DNA of 64,000 nucleotides from positions 878 through 64,877 of the forward strand of contig JAJZVL010000009.1 in NCBI GenBank assembly GCA_021845725.1, read 5' to 3'. The notes beneath the pieces were generated by a model. It saw nothing but the letters and a program-made list of their open reading frames with translations, was not told where the DNA came from and searched no databases. Source of the DNA: Actinomycetes bacterium (GTDB lineage Bacteria > Actinomycetota > Acidimicrobiia > Acidimicrobiales > RAAP-2). The position numbers and the translations under genes are program-made. Shown in pieces: positions 1 to 9,651 of the stretch. Within the stretch, counting starts at the first letter, position 1. Each line of letters opens with the position of its first letter.

Positions 1-91
1 TGCGGGCTGGCAAAGTGTGCTTCCAGCAGCGTCGCAGTGCTGATGTGAATTTCCGGTTTTCTGGCCAGTGTGGTGACGGGGGGGTCGACCT

Positions 92-2068
92 ATGGCAGTC
101 ACGGAGCCAGTACAGGAGCAACCTGCGAGCGGTGCGGGGCGCGGAGAGGGCGGGCTCGCAAGCTACGAGATCACCGACCTGAAGCTCCGCAAGACGATGG
201 GCTTGACGCAGCTCACCGCGCTCTCACTCGGGGCGATCATCGGGTCCGGGTGGCTCTTCGCCGTGCTCGGTGCAGACGCCACCGCCGGTCCCGCGTCGAT
301 GTTCTCGTGGTTGATCGGCGGCGTCTGCGTGCTCTTCATCGCCTTCACCTACATGGAGATCTCCGGGATGCTCCCCCGGAGCGGGGCGCTGTCGCGCTAC
401 CCACAGCTCACCCACGGCGGTTACACCGGGATGGTGCTCGGCTGGGCGTACCTGCTGTCCGCCGTCACCGTCCCGACGATCGAGGCCGAAGCGTCAGTGA
501 CGTACCTCTCGAACAAATTTCCAGGCATCGGGCTCATCCCGCCACACAGCACGATCCTGTCGTAGCCCAAGGGCATCATGCTCGGCTATGGCTTCATGCT
601 CTTCTTCTTCGTGCTCAACTTCGTAGGCATCCGGCTCCTCTCGGAGGTCAATCGCTGGGTCGTCCTGTGGAAGCTCGTGATCCCGACGCTGACCTTCATC
701 TTCGTTTTCTTCGCATTTCGCGGATCGAACTACGGCTCCGCTGTCGGCGGCATCGCGCCACTGGGCGCCTCGCCCATCTTCGGCGCAGTGGCCACGACCG
801 GAATCGTCTTCAGCTTCCTCGGTTTTCGCCAGGCGCTCGAGTACGCGGGCGAGGCGCGCAATCCGCAGCGGGACGTCCCTCGCGCAACGATCATCTCCGT
901 CGGCATCGGGATCGTGCTCTACACGTTGCTCCAGGTCGCGTTCACCGGCGCCATCCGCTGGGGAGAATTGGGTGTCAAAGTGGGCGACTGGTCGGTGCTC
1001 GGTACGAGCAAGTGGGCGACCGGGCCGTTCTACAGCGAGCTCCACGCGGCGGGGATCGGGTTTCTTGCCGGGTTCGCGGCGCTGCTCATCTGGGACGCGG
1101 TCATCTCACCGGCTGGGACGGGCTACGTGTACATGGGCACGTCGACGCGAACCTTCTACGGGATGTCCGTCCAGCGTTTGTTCCCGCCAGGGCTGCAGAC
1201 GATGAACCAGTTCTCGATCCCCTGGCCGGCGTTGATCGCCTCGATCCTCGTCGGCGGGCTCTTCTTCGTGCGTCAGCCGAGCTGGTACAGCCTCGTCGGG
1301 TTCATCATGTCGACGACGGTCCTCACCTACGTGATGGGCGGCGCGGGGCTCATGGCCCTGCGACGGCTGGCGCCGACGTGGCGAAGGCCTGTACGCCTCC
1401 CGTACCCCTGGGTGCTGAGCGCGCTGAGCTTCATCGCTGCGACCGAGGTGGTGTACTGGAGCGGCTTCTCGGTCCTCGTCGAGGTGATGACCTTCGTCTT
1501 CATCTCGATCGCCATCTACCTCATGTACTACGCGCCGGCGAAAGGCTTCATGTCCTCCACCCAGGGCCTCACGCTCGGGCTCGTGTTCGTCGTCGCGTGG
1601 GTGTGGATCGCGGCGAAGGGGGGGTGGGTGCTGCGCAGTGGCACACTCCCGGTCCACGGCTCGTGGACCTTCGGCACCTATTTCGCTGCGTTCGCGGTGG
1701 CGCTCATGCTCGTGACCGTGGCGACGTGGCTGCTGTCGAACGAGGAGGGGCGCAAGCACGTCCAGGCGTCGTGGTGGTTCATCTTCTTCGCGGTCGCGAT
1801 CTTCCTCCTCTCGTACTACGGGAGCCTGGGGGCGAACGCGAAGAACCCGACGGTGCACTTCCCGTACGACTACCTGATCGCCGCCGGGATCGGCCTGTTC
1901 GCTTTCCTGTGGGCGGTTCGGAGCGCCTTCGAGACCGACGAGCTTCGAGAGCTGCACGTCGCCCTCGCCGAAGGTCGCCCGCTCGCGCCAGTACCGGAGA
2001 TGGAGGAGGCTTGGACGCCGCTGCACGGGGTGGGCCCGGCGACAGGGGGCGGGGCAACGGGGTCCTGA
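92..2068 (+). pseudogene. APC-family amino-acid permease interrupted by in-frame TAG
   Basis: The reading frame from ATG 92 encodes an APC-superfamily amino acid/polyamine permease. The hydrophilic N-terminus is followed by the typical first helix (TQLTALSLGAIIGSGWLF) and many further hydrophobic segments. A TAG at 563-565 stops the frame after 157 codons. The same frame resumes at once (PKGIMLGYGF, next ATG 578) and runs 496 more codons with normal permease sequence, so both parts belong to one ancestral gene of about 658 codons. No frame change is involved, only one nonsense codon, in the loop before a membrane helix. It may be an inactivated gene, a sequencing error, or two separately translated pieces; no strong ribosome binding site precedes ATG 578. 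A G-rich stretch precedes ATG 92. Family certain, specificity unknown. Confidence 0.85.
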
Positions 2069-2076
2069 ACGCTGCG

Positions 2077-2110
2077 GCGCCCCACGCGCCAGACCGGAGA
2101 TCTGGGGCGC
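2077..2110. terminator. Hairpin between convergent permease and M48 genes
   Basis: GCGCCCCA at 2077-2084 pairs with TGGGGCGC at 2103-2110. An alternative inner stem CCAGA/TCTGG spans 2089-2105. It lies in the 43-bp gap between two convergent genes, fitting a bidirectional terminator, but there is no T-run on either side. Confidence 0.45.
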
Positions 2111-2111
2111 G

Positions 2112-3125
2112 TCAGCTGTCCGAGTCCTGCTCGCCGTCGTCCGCCCCTGCGGGCGCTCGCGCCTTCAACCAGTCGCCGAACTGCCGGCCGAGCCGCTGCA
2201 CGTCCCCCGCCGTCCGCTCGAGGAACGCGGCGAACTTCGCACGGTAGGCGGCGACCGCCGCCTCGAACTCGGCCGACGGAGGCGACTCGTGTCCGCGGCG
2301 CGGGTATGACCCTGAGCGAATCCGGTCGTAGTCCCCTGACTGGACCCATTCCACGAGCTCCTTCACGCGGCGCACCGCGAAGGGGTGGTCCATCCGCAGC
2401 TCCGCCCAGAAGCGTGCGTTGCGCGAGAAGAGGTCATCTTCTTCTTGGTACTCGGTTGCCTGCTTCAAGAAGGCCTCGAAGTTCATGCCCGTGAGGGCGC
2501 CTCCCGCGAGCCGCATCATCACGCGGCAGGGGTCGAGCGGATCGGCGCGCACGAGCGCAGCCGCGCGGTCTGCGGAGAGCTCGGCCGCGCGGGCCCACTC
2601 CAACAGCGCGTAGTAGATGGCCCGCGCGGGGAGCCCCAGAAGGAGCGACTTCGGGAGTGCACCGTTCAGGAACTGTCCGAGCAGCACGAGGGCCGTCGTG
2701 TAGTAGTAATGCTCGGAGAGCACGTGTGCCGTCTCGTGCGCGAGGACCGTCTGCACCTCGTCGATCGAGTAGCCCGAGACGAGCGACGAGTTCATGACGA
2801 CGATCGGATGGTTGGCACCGATCGTCATCGCGTTCACCTCGGCACGGTTGTACACGTAGAGATCCGGGAGGGACGGAAGGTCGAGGATGGTCGCTGCCTG
2901 CACATAGCGCCGCCAGACCTCGTCCAGCTGCTCGGGCCCCACCTTCACGGCATTGCCCAGGACCATCTGGCGCAGTCGCTTCTCGTGCCCGAGATCGATG
3001 AGCCGCTTGATGACCTTGTCGAGCAACGGGACCGCATGCAGGGCGGAGGTCGCTGCCCGGTCGGCAGGGTGCTCGTAGGCCCTCGGGCTGATCTGCTCAT
3101 AGCGGTACGAGGTCTCGATGGTCAT
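2112..3125 (-). CDS. M48-family zinc metallopeptidase
   Basis: A 337-residue protein with the gluzincin signature HETAH at residues 130-134 and the downstream third-ligand segment AAELSADRAA, whose Glu is about residue 182. This is the M48 (Ste24/HtpX) arrangement in which two His and one Glu bind zinc. A moderately hydrophobic stretch at about 143-175 separates the two motifs. No N-terminal signal or multi-span membrane domain is visible, so this is the soluble or peripheral M48 type seen in many actinobacteria rather than HtpX. ATG 3125 is chosen because a GAGGGAGG ribosome binding site lies just upstream; the frame stays open to 3191. Substrate unknown. Confidence 0.88.
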   Translation of the reverse strand: MTIETSYRYEQISPRAYEHPADRAATSALHAVPLLDKVIKRLIDLGHEKRLRQMVLGNAVKVGPEQLDEVWRRYVQAATILDLPSLPDLYVYNRAEVNAMTIGANHPIVVMNSSLVSGYSIDEVQTVLAHETAHVLSEHYYYTTALVLLGQFLNGALPKSLLLGLPARAIYYALLEWARAAELSADRAAALVRADPLDPCRVMMRLAGGALTGMNFEAFLKQATEYQEEDDLFSRNARFWAELRMDHPFAVRRVKELVEWVQSGDYDRIRSGSYPRRGHESPPSAEFEAAVAAYRAKFAAFLERTAGDVQRLGRQFGDWLKARAPAGADDGEQDSDS

Positions 3126-3289
3126 CGCCCCTCCCTCATTGGTGGCACGATCGTCCCGCGCACCTGGCACGTGAGAGCGTACTGGTGGCATCGACGCTCA
3201 GACGGGCAGCCTGGCCCGGTGCGCCATGCGTTCCGCCCCGGGCATCACAGGTCTTTCATCCCGGGCATCGCAGATACTGCGAGCCGGGC

Positions 3290-4732
3290 ATGATGGGACC
3301 CATGGACGCGTCGCTCCGCCGTTCCCGCGCGGCCCGCGTCCAGGAGCCGCTGCCCCGCAGCGTGACCCGCCTCGTGCGGGTGCTGGCGCTCGCGATCGTC
3401 CTTCAGTGGGTGGGCGCCGGCGCGATCCTTCCCCTGCTCCCCCTCTACGTGAAGCTGCACAGCGGCTCCGACGCCATCGTCGGGGCAGTGATGGCCGCGT
3501 ACTTCGCCGCGGCGTTCTTCTTCCAGTACGGCTCGGGGCGGATCTCGGATCGCCTGGGACGGCTCCCTGTGCTCGTCGGAGGCCTGGTGGTGTACGCGGC
3601 GGGAAGCCTGCTCTTCCTCGTGCCAGGCCCCGCGGCGCTGGAGATCGTCTTCCGAGGACTCCAGGGCGCCGGCGCGGGCGCGGCGATCGTCGCGGCTCTT
3701 GCGATGGTGTCCCACGCGGTGCCGGTATCGTACCGAGGCCGCGCGAGCGGCCGGATCTACGGCGCCGAGCTCGGTGGTCTCGCAGTCGGGCCTGCGCTCG
3801 GCAGCATCGCCGGCGTCAGCGCAATGCGGTTCCTCTTCGTCGCGGCCGGCGTCGCCTCGATCACCGCCACCGTTGCTGTGCTGGTCGCCTGGCGCGCCGT
3901 ACGTGCGGCCGACGAGCGTGACGGGGCCGACGAGCGTCATGCGGCCGACGAGGGTGGTGGGGCCGAGGAGCAGCGTGCGGCCCCAGAAGCCTTGCCGCTC
4001 GAGGCAGAGGGCGCGGTGGCTCGACACGGCGGGTGGGAGGAGCGGGGCGAGGACGGCGATCTGCCGACTGCACGTGAGCGGCGAGGTGCCGCTGAGCGCT
4101 GGAGCGGTGGACGACGGCTTCCCAGGACGGCGTCGGAGCGAGCCGTATGGGGAGCGTTCCTCGCGGCAGCGTCGATGGGCGTCACTTCAGGTGTCTACGA
4201 GACGTGCTGGACGCTCCTCATGACGCGCCACGGGGCTGCCTCGTGGGAAGTGGGCGTCAGCTGGACCATGTTCGCGCTGCCCTTCGTGCTCATGTCACGT
4301 CCTGCGGGTTGGCTCGCGGACCATTTCGACCGGCGCTGGCTCGGGGTCGCGGCGCTGGTCTGGGCGCTCGCGTTCTGTGCTTCCTACCCGTTCGTACCGG
4401 GAGTCGTCCTCCTGATGATCTTGGGGATCTGGGAGTCCGCCGGCTACGCGGTGGCGCTCCCTGCCAGCCAGTCGCTCCTCGGCGAGGGAACCGATCCCGA
4501 GCACCATGGGCACGCACAAGGCCTCTTCGCCGCGTGCCAGACCGGGACGACGGCGATCGCGGCCGCGGCGGCTGGCGGCCTCTTCGGCATCGCGCCGTGG
4601 GTTCCCTTCGACGTCGCTGCCGCCTGCTGCGTCCCGCTCGTGGGGCTCGTGGTGTGGTGCTGGCGGGCGGTGCCGGGTCGTGTGAGGTCGACGCTCTCGG
4701 CACGCGTCACCCCTATGGACCTGCGGAGGTGA
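3290..4732 (+). CDS. MFS transporter
   Basis: About 480 residues with two six-helix halves of the major facilitator superfamily. The loop after helix 2 carries the family motif (GRISDRLGRLPVLVGG), and the corresponding loop of the second half reads GWLADHFDRRWLG. The central cytoplasmic loop is unusually long (about 80 residues), very charged and low in complexity, encoded by near-repeats of gccgacgag around 3905-3960. This looks like local repeat expansion in a linker. Start candidates are ATG 3290, 3293 and 3302, all in frame. Substrate cannot be read from the sequence; a drug or metabolite exporter is the usual guess. Confidence 0.85.
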   Translation: MMGPMDASLRRSRAARVQEPLPRSVTRLVRVLALAIVLQWVGAGAILPLLPLYVKLHSGSDAIVGAVMAAYFAAAFFFQYGSGRISDRLGRLPVLVGGLVVYAAGSLLFLVPGPAALEIVFRGLQGAGAGAAIVAALAMVSHAVPVSYRGRASGRIYGAELGGLAVGPALGSIAGVSAMRFLFVAAGVASITATVAVLVAWRAVRAADERDGADERHAADEGGGAEEQRAAPEALPLEAEGAVARHGGWEERGEDGDLPTARERRGAAERWSGGRRLPRTASERAVWGAFLAAASMGVTSGVYETCWTLLMTRHGAASWEVGVSWTMFALPFVLMSRPAGWLADHFDRRWLGVAALVWALAFCASYPFVPGVVLLMILGIWESAGYAVALPASQSLLGEGTDPEHHGHAQGLFAACQTGTTAIAAAAAGGLFGIAPWVPFDVAAACCVPLVGLVVWCWRAVPGRVRSTLSARVTPMDLRR

Positions 4733-4787
4733 CCGCTGTCGGCAGCCACTGTCGCGCGGCGCCAGGCGGATGGGCTACGAATAGTGC

Positions 4788-5456
4788 ATGGACGGCACCG
4801 TGTGGACCGACGTCGACGACTTCATCACCGGCACCTTGCTCCCGGACGACCCTGTCTTCGCGGAGACGCTGCGTGCAGCCGAGGAGGGCGGGCTTCCCCC
4901 GATCAGCGTTTCGGCGCCTCAGGGCATGCTGCTCCATCTCCTGGTGCGCGCCTTGGGTGCGCGGCGGGTGCTCGAGATCGGGACCCTGGCCGGCTACAGC
5001 ACCATCTGGATGGCGAGGGCGATCGTCGGCGGCGGCACCGTCGTGACCCTCGAGGTCGATCCTCACCACGCGGAGGTGGCCCGGCAGAACTTCGTGCGGG
5101 CCGGGGTGGACGGAGTCGTCGACCTGCGGCTGGGGCCTGCGCTGGACGCGCTTGGCGCGATCGAGAAGGAAGGCGGCCCTCCGTTCGACCTCGTGTTCGT
5201 CGACGCAGACAAGAAGACGTACCCCGAGTACCTCCTCGCCGCCTTGCGGCTCTCGAGGCCGGGGACCTTGCTGGTCGTCGACAACGTGGTGCGCGACGGC
5301 CAGGTCCTGGACTCGACGACGCAGGACCCCGACGTGGCCGGGACGCGCCGCGCGCTCGAGCTCCTGGGTGAGGAGCCCCGGGTCGTCGCGACGGCGATCC
5401 AGACCGTCGGATCCAAGGGCTACGACGGGTTCGCGTTGGCGCTCGTGACGAGCTGA
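4788..5456 (+). CDS. Class I SAM-dependent O-methyltransferase
   Basis: A 222-residue protein of the COMT/CCoAOMT-like family (O-methyltransferase family 3). It shows SAM motif I as VLEIGTLAGYST (about residues 65-76), the acidic ribose-binding residue in VVTLEVD, the metal-ligand region FVDADKKTY and the second ligand region LLVVDNVV. Length and motif order are complete, so it should be an active divalent-metal-dependent catechol-type methyltransferase. It lies 55 nt after the MFS gene on the same strand and may be co-transcribed. The acceptor is unknown. Confidence 0.88.
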   Translation: MDGTVWTDVDDFITGTLLPDDPVFAETLRAAEEGGLPPISVSAPQGMLLHLLVRALGARRVLEIGTLAGYSTIWMARAIVGGGTVVTLEVDPHHAEVARQNFVRAGVDGVVDLRLGPALDALGAIEKEGGPPFDLVFVDADKKTYPEYLLAALRLSRPGTLLVVDNVVRDGQVLDSTTQDPDVAGTRRALELLGEEPRVVATAIQTVGSKGYDGFALALVTS

Positions 5457-5550
5457 CCGACGGACCGGTCGAAGCCGGCGCCCGCCTGTGCGGCCGAGAC
5501 TGCGCCACCCGCCTATGCCGCAGAGACGTCCGATGTCTAGCGTGGGGGCA

Positions 5551-6045
5551 ATGACCAGCCCGACGAGCGGGGCGTCTGCCGCGTCGAAGGCTCCAGGGGT
5601 CACCTCGGTCGACGAGGTGCTCGCCTTGGTGCGCGCGCGTGGGGGACGCGCGACCGCCTCACGCCGGATCCTCCTCGAGGTCCTCTTCGAATCGAGTGAC
5701 CACCGCTCGGTCGAGGACCTGGCTTCCGATGTCCAAGCGCGGGCCCCCGAGGTCCATCTCTCCACGATCTACCGGAACCTGGAGGAGCTGGAGCGACTGG
5801 GAGTGATCGCCCACACCCATCTTGGTCACGGACCCGCGACCTACCAGCTGGCGACCAGCGCGCATTCCCATCTCGTGTGCGAGTGCTGTGGACGGCGCTT
5901 CGAGGCGCCCGATGAGCTCTTCGCCGAGCTGGCACGTCAGGCATCGCAGAGGTATGGCTTTTCGATCGACCCGCGCCATTTCGCGATCTTGGGCCGTTGT
6001 GCCAACTGCGTGCAGGAACAGGAAATGGCCAGTTCCGGCGGTTAG
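5551..6045 (+). CDS. Fur-family metal-responsive repressor
   Basis: Ferric-uptake-regulator fold of about 164 residues: N-terminal winged helix (ATASRRILLEVLFESSDHRSVEDLA, STIYRNLEELERLGVI) followed by the dimerisation/metal domain. HSHLVCECCGRRFEAP supplies His ligands and the first Cys pair; RCANC near the C-terminus supplies the second pair of the structural zinc site. Fur, Zur and related sensors share this layout, so the sensed metal is not decided. ATG 5551 is preferred since it follows a G-rich stretch; in-frame ATG 5533 and 5488 would add a poorly conserved leader. The next gene is a membrane protein that could be a partner or target. Confidence 0.85.
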   Translation: MTSPTSGASAASKAPGVTSVDEVLALVRARGGRATASRRILLEVLFESSDHRSVEDLASDVQARAPEVHLSTIYRNLEELERLGVIAHTHLGHGPATYQLATSAHSHLVCECCGRRFEAPDELFAELARQASQRYGFSIDPRHFAILGRCANCVQEQEMASSGG

Positions 6046-6110
6046 GGTTCGCACGGGATCTTGGGAAGCACGGAAGCACGGAAGGGCGAGGAAGGAGAGG
6101 TGAGCACGCT

Positions 6111-6629
6111 GTGCGTACGCTGTACCTGAGGCTGTTCAGCATGACCCTGTTGTTCGCGGGCGCGATGTCGTTCGCCACTCTCAGCGTGTACACGGATACC
6201 TGGTGGCCGGGGGTGGTCGCCGGAGGTCTGCTGGCGGTCTTTCTCGCGGTCGGTGCCGCGGTTCCCGCGTCGCTGCGCTCGCTCACGGGCGCGTACCGCC
6301 GGACCGCGCGGGCGGCGGTGATCATGTTCAGCTCGTGGTGGGGCCTCGCCTTCTTCTCGATGGCGCTCATCACCTGGATCCTGGGGAAGCGGTCGGTCGG
6401 CCCGAACAACGCCTACCTGACGCTCGGGCTCCTCATCTTCCTGGGGTTCGTCGGGATGGGCATCCAGGGCGCGATCGCCATGACCGCGTGGTTCGTGGAC
6501 GTGCGGAACCGATCGATCGTCGTGCCTGCCCGCCGCGCGCGTCTCGAGCGCGAGGCACAGCTCCATGCGGAGCCACCCGAGCAGCACGGGTCTTCGTTCG
6601 GTCGTACAGCATCGTTGTCCCAGGCGTAG
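6111..6629 (+). CDS. Four-helix membrane protein, function unknown
   Basis: A 172-residue integral membrane protein with four hydrophobic segments (about residues 7-26, 33-51, 68-90 and 104-126) and a hydrophilic basic/acidic tail. GTG 6111 follows a purine-rich ribosome binding site (GAAGGAGAGG, 6091-6100). It lies 65 nt downstream of the Fur-type gene, so it could be in the same transcript. No catalytic motif or known family recognised. Confidence 0.6.
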   Translation: MRTLYLRLFSMTLLFAGAMSFATLSVYTDTWWPGVVAGGLLAVFLAVGAAVPASLRSLTGAYRRTARAAVIMFSSWWGLAFFSMALITWILGKRSVGPNNAYLTLGLLIFLGFVGMGIQGAIAMTAWFVDVRNRSIVVPARRARLEREAQLHAEPPEQHGSSFGRTASLSQA

Positions 6630-6670
6630 ATCCAAGCGAGGCGTGGATCCAAGTGGGCCTGATGGCGCGC

Positions 6671-6865
6671 TCAGGGGCGCTGGCCGAAGAGATGCCAGCC
6701 GGCCTCCGCCCAGGCTGCGAGGGCGACGATCCGCCCGAGCCACGAACCGAGGAACGCGCGCACCACTGACTCGATCCCGGGCAGTGGCCGCACCGCCCGG
6801 GTCACGACCAGCCATACGAGCCATGCCGCACCGATTGCTGCCCACACGGCAGCACCGACCGTCAC
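6671..6865 (-). CDS. Small membrane protein, DUF6186-like
   Basis: A 64-residue protein starting at GTG 6865, which overlaps the stop of the upstream gene as GTGA. It has two hydrophobic segments joined by RAVRPLPGIESVVRAFL and ends in AAWAEAGWHLFGQRP. The C-terminal W..AGWHLF pattern resembles the small actinobacterial DUF6186 proteins. Last gene of a four-gene - strand operon headed by the sensor kinase half; translationally coupled. Role unknown. Confidence 0.6.
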   Translation of the reverse strand: MTVGAAVWAAIGAAWLVWLVVTRAVRPLPGIESVVRAFLGSWLGRIVALAAWAEAGWHLFGQRP

Positions 6866-7479
6866 CCGACCTCGTCCCCGTGGAGTCGCGGGGGAGCATG
6901 GGGCGCCGTGCCCGCTGTGACCGCAGGCTGTCGGGGGGCGCGCCCGTCCGTGCGCGGCCGCAGACCTCCACACCGCCAGCCCACGGCGAGGTAGAGGCCC
7001 AATGCGAGCCATGCGGCGAAGAGGAGAGCCCGACCCCAATCGTGGTCGGTGACCTCGCCGAAGAGACGGCTCAGCGTCGGAAGCGAGTGCCGTTGCATCG
7101 CGAAGCTGAAGCCATCCCAGGCTGCGGTGGCCGAGATCACCAGCACCCATCCGAGGGCGCCTACGGCCGCAGCGGTTCTCGCGCGTCGCCGGACCAGTTG
7201 CTCGCGTATGGAGCTCCGCGCGTCCCGCAGCCATGTCCTGCTCCGTCTGCGCTGGCGCCCTCTGCCGGCGGAGATCGCCAGCACGACCACTGCCAGGATC
7301 ACGGCGAGGATGCTCACGTGCGATGCCGTCGAATAGCGATCCTGCTGCCCCTCCCATGCGACGAAGGCGGCCACCGCGAGGGCGGCGAGGAGGCGGGGAA
7401 GCGGCCAGACCCAGCGGGAGAGGACCGGTCGGCGGGGGACCGTTCGGGGGAGCGGACGGCGCTCTTCGGGCATGGGCAC
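6862..7479 (-). CDS. Membrane protein in the kdp-like sensor operon
   Basis: A 205-residue protein with three or four membrane segments (about 27-43, 54-70, 104-122 and 147-167), a basic loop (RGRQRRRSRTWLRDAR) between the second and third, and a polar C-terminal tail. The segment SRLFGEVTDHDWGRALLFAAWLALGLYL resembles the end of the small DUF6186-like protein encoded next, so the two may be related. It starts 4 nt after the response-regulator stop and overlaps the next start by 4 nt. Function unknown; co-transcription with the two-component system suggests a membrane role tied to that signal. Confidence 0.65.
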   Translation of the reverse strand: MPMPEERRPLPRTVPRRPVLSRWVWPLPRLLAALAVAAFVAWEGQQDRYSTASHVSILAVILAVVVLAISAGRGRQRRRSRTWLRDARSSIREQLVRRRARTAAAVGALGWVLVISATAAWDGFSFAMQRHSLPTLSRLFGEVTDHDWGRALLFAAWLALGLYLAVGWRCGGLRPRTDGRAPRQPAVTAGTAPHAPPRLHGDEVG

Positions 7480-7483
7480 GAGG

Positions 7484-8173
7484 CTAGGGAATCTCGTCCA
7501 CGATCTGGTACCCGATCCCGGGTTGGGTGCGCAGCATGCCCCCCGCGGGGCCGAGCTTCCTCCTCAGGCGGTGGGCGTAGACGCGCAGGTAGTGGGCCTC
7601 CGTTCCGTAGGTGGAACCCCATACGTCGTGAAGGATCATCTGGTGCGTGCAGACCTTTCCTGCGTGCCGGACGAGGTAGGCGAGGAGGTCGAACTCCCTG
7701 CCGGTGAGATCGAGGTCCCTGCCGCCGAGCCTGGCCATGTGATGGACGAGATCGACCTCCAGCGCTCCGACGTCGAGGGTGCTCGGTGCATCGGCGGCGC
7801 TGTGCGAGTGGTGGCGGAGCGCGACGCGCAGGCGTGCCTCCAGCTCTGCCATGCCGAAGGGCTTGGTCACGTAGTCGTCGGCGCCTGCGTCGAGGGCCGT
7901 GACCTTCCGCGCCTCTGATGCGGCGGCGGAGAGGACGATCACCGGCACGAGGGTCCAATGGCGGACCCTTCGGACGACCTCTACACCGTCCATGTCGGGC
8001 AGGCCGAGGTCCAGGATCACGATGTCGGGGGTCGTGAGCGACACCTGGGAGATCCCATCGGCAGCCGTGCGTGCCATCACCACGTCGTGGCCCCGGGCCG
8101 CCAATGCGATCTCGAGTGCCCGAAGGAGTGACCGGTCATCGTCGACGACGAGGATGCGGGCCATGCCCTTCAC
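7484..8173 (-). CDS. kdpE: OmpR/KdpE-family response regulator
   Basis: A 229-residue DNA-binding response regulator. The receiver domain (about 5-118) has the acidic pocket VVDDD, the phospho-acceptor Asp55 in VILDLGLPD and the Lys of DYVTKPF. The C-terminal winged helix (about 130-227) has LTGREFDLLAYLVRHAGKV and LRVYAHRLRRKL. GTG 8173 overlaps the kinase stop (GTGA); ATG 8164 is an alternative. The partner is the KdpD-type kinase encoded immediately upstream. No kdpFABC potassium-pump genes lie in the window, so regulation of that pump is inferred from family only. Confidence 0.85.
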   Translation of the reverse strand: MKGMARILVVDDDRSLLRALEIALAARGHDVVMARTAADGISQVSLTTPDIVILDLGLPDMDGVEVVRRVRHWTLVPVIVLSAAASEARKVTALDAGADDYVTKPFGMAELEARLRVALRHHSHSAADAPSTLDVGALEVDLVHHMARLGGRDLDLTGREFDLLAYLVRHAGKVCTHQMILHDVWGSTYGTEAHYLRVYAHRLRRKLGPAGGMLRTQPGIGYQIVDEIP

Positions 8174-9651
8174 ATCTCCACGGGGACCGGTGCCGCAGGG
8201 AGCGTCACCACGAACCGGGCGCCGCCGCCCGGCGCATCGTCGACGTGAATGGTCTGGCCGTGTGCCTCGACAAAGGCCTTCGCGATGGCGAGTCCTAGGC
8301 CCGCCCGGCCCTGCGTCCCGAGGCGGCTGAACATCGTGAAGACGCGGTCCCGCTCGCTCATGGGTACGCCCGGCCCGCGATCGGTCACCGAGAGCTCCAC
8401 GACGTCACCGCGAGCGTGGGCCGACACGCTCACCGGCGTGCCGTCGGGGGAGTGCCGGACCGCGTTGTCCAAGAGGTTCGCGAGCACCTGCTCCATCAGC
8501 ACCACGTCGACGTCGACCGGGGGGACGTCCGATGATACGTCGACCGTCACCGTTTCGGGTGGGACGCCACTCGCACGGAGCCCTCCGTCGATCACCTCAG
8601 GGACGGGGGTGATCTCGCGGCGAAGCTCGAGCGTCCCGGACTGGATCCGCGTCATGTCGAGCAGGTTGGCGACGAGCCGGTCGAGGGCGTCGGAGCGGTT
8701 CTCGATGAGCGCGAGCAGCTCCTCACGATCGCCTGTGCTGAGCGAGCCCTGCCCGTCGCCGCGTCGCAGCGCGCTGACCGCCGTCTTCACCGAGGCAAGT
8801 GGAGTCCGAAGGTCGTGGGAGACCGCGCTGATGAGCGACGCACGAAGGGCGTCGACTTGCTCGAGCAGCTCGGTGCGCACCGCCTGCTCCCGCAGCTGGC
8901 TCGCCTCCAAGGCGAGCGCCGCCTGGTTCGCGTACGTCCGTACGAGGTCGAACGCGTGACGGTCGAGCGAGGCTCCGGCCATCGCCACGAGGCCGACCGG
9001 TCGGCCGCGCGCGGTGAGGGCGATGCGGACGACGCGCTCGCCCGGCCCCTGGGCGCCCTCCCTCGGCTGGAGCCGCTCAGCTCGCCCGCCTTCGGGGACG
9101 AGGGCGGGAAGCTCGTCGGCCGGAGGCTCCCCGGCCGTCGCAGCCACCGCGAGACGGTCGCCGTTCTCGGCCTCGGGGATGAGCACGGCAACCCATTGGG
9201 GGTCGAACGCCTGATGCAGGGTCCTCGCGACGACCTGGAGCACGCGGGTCACGGGTTGATCCCCGATCAAGAGGTCGGAGAGCTCGTAGAGACGCCGGAC
9301 CGTGTCCGCATCCCGACGGGCGTCGAGCCGGGCACGACGCAGGAAGGCGAAGATCCGGGCCACGATGAGCATGACGACCGCGTAGACGGCCAGAGCCGTC
9401 CAGTTCTGGGCTGCACCGACGTCGAGGGTGCCGTAGGGGGGGAGGAAGAGGGCGTCGTAGGTGACGAACCCCGCGGCCACTGCGAGAACACCGCTTGCCA
9501 GGCCGCCTACTGAGGCTCCCGCGACGACGGGGATGACCAACACGAGCGCAGGGGTGGCGGGAGAGAGGTGCGTCCGAAGGGGCACCATGGCTGCGCTGAG
9601 AGCACCGATCCCGGCGAACGCCACGAGCGCGCCGAGCATCCACCGCTTCAC
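8170..9651 (-). CDS. KdpD C-terminal half: membrane sensor histidine kinase
   Basis: 493 residues. Four hydrophobic segments in the first 100 residues match the KdpD membrane domain (DUF4118), followed by a GAF-like region (about 120-255), a DHp helix with phospho-acceptor His279 in SAVSHDLRTPL, and a HATPase domain with LLDNAVRHSPDGTPV, DRGPGVP and GRAGLGLAIAKAFV. It corresponds to the second half of a classical ~900-residue KdpD. The N-terminal sensor and USP domains are encoded separately on the opposite strand (9730-10923). GTG 9651 is chosen because GGGAGG lies 7 nt upstream and the protein then starts directly at the first membrane segment. Confidence 0.85.
   Translation of the reverse strand: MKRWMLGALVAFAGIGALSAAMVPLRTHLSPATPALVLVIPVVAGASVGGLASGVLAVAAGFVTYDALFLPPYGTLDVGAAQNWTALAVYAVVMLIVARIFAFLRRARLDARRDADTVRRLYELSDLLIGDQPVTRVLQVVARTLHQAFDPQWVAVLIPEAENGDRLAVAATAGEPPADELPALVPEGGRAERLQPREGAQGPGERVVRIALTARGRPVGLVAMAGASLDRHAFDLVRTYANQAALALEASQLREQAVRTELLEQVDALRASLISAVSHDLRTPLASVKTAVSALRRGDGQGSLSTGDREELLALIENRSDALDRLVANLLDMTRIQSGTLELRREITPVPEVIDGGLRASGVPPETVTVDVSSDVPPVDVDVVLMEQVLANLLDNAVRHSPDGTPVSVSAHARGDVVELSVTDRGPGVPMSERDRVFTMFSRLGTQGRAGLGLAIAKAFVEAHGQTIHVDDAPGGGARFVVTLPAAPVPVEM

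Noticed and set aside
70-2247. 725-codon + frame over the permease, which has no stop
   Set aside because: It is in a different frame from the permease, is Arg/His-rich without membrane segments, and runs past the permease end into the M48 gene.
6629-6649. GATCCA...TGGATC inverted repeat as terminator between convergent genes
   Set aside because: Only a 6-bp stem with a 9-nt loop and no T-run; too weak to list as a feature.
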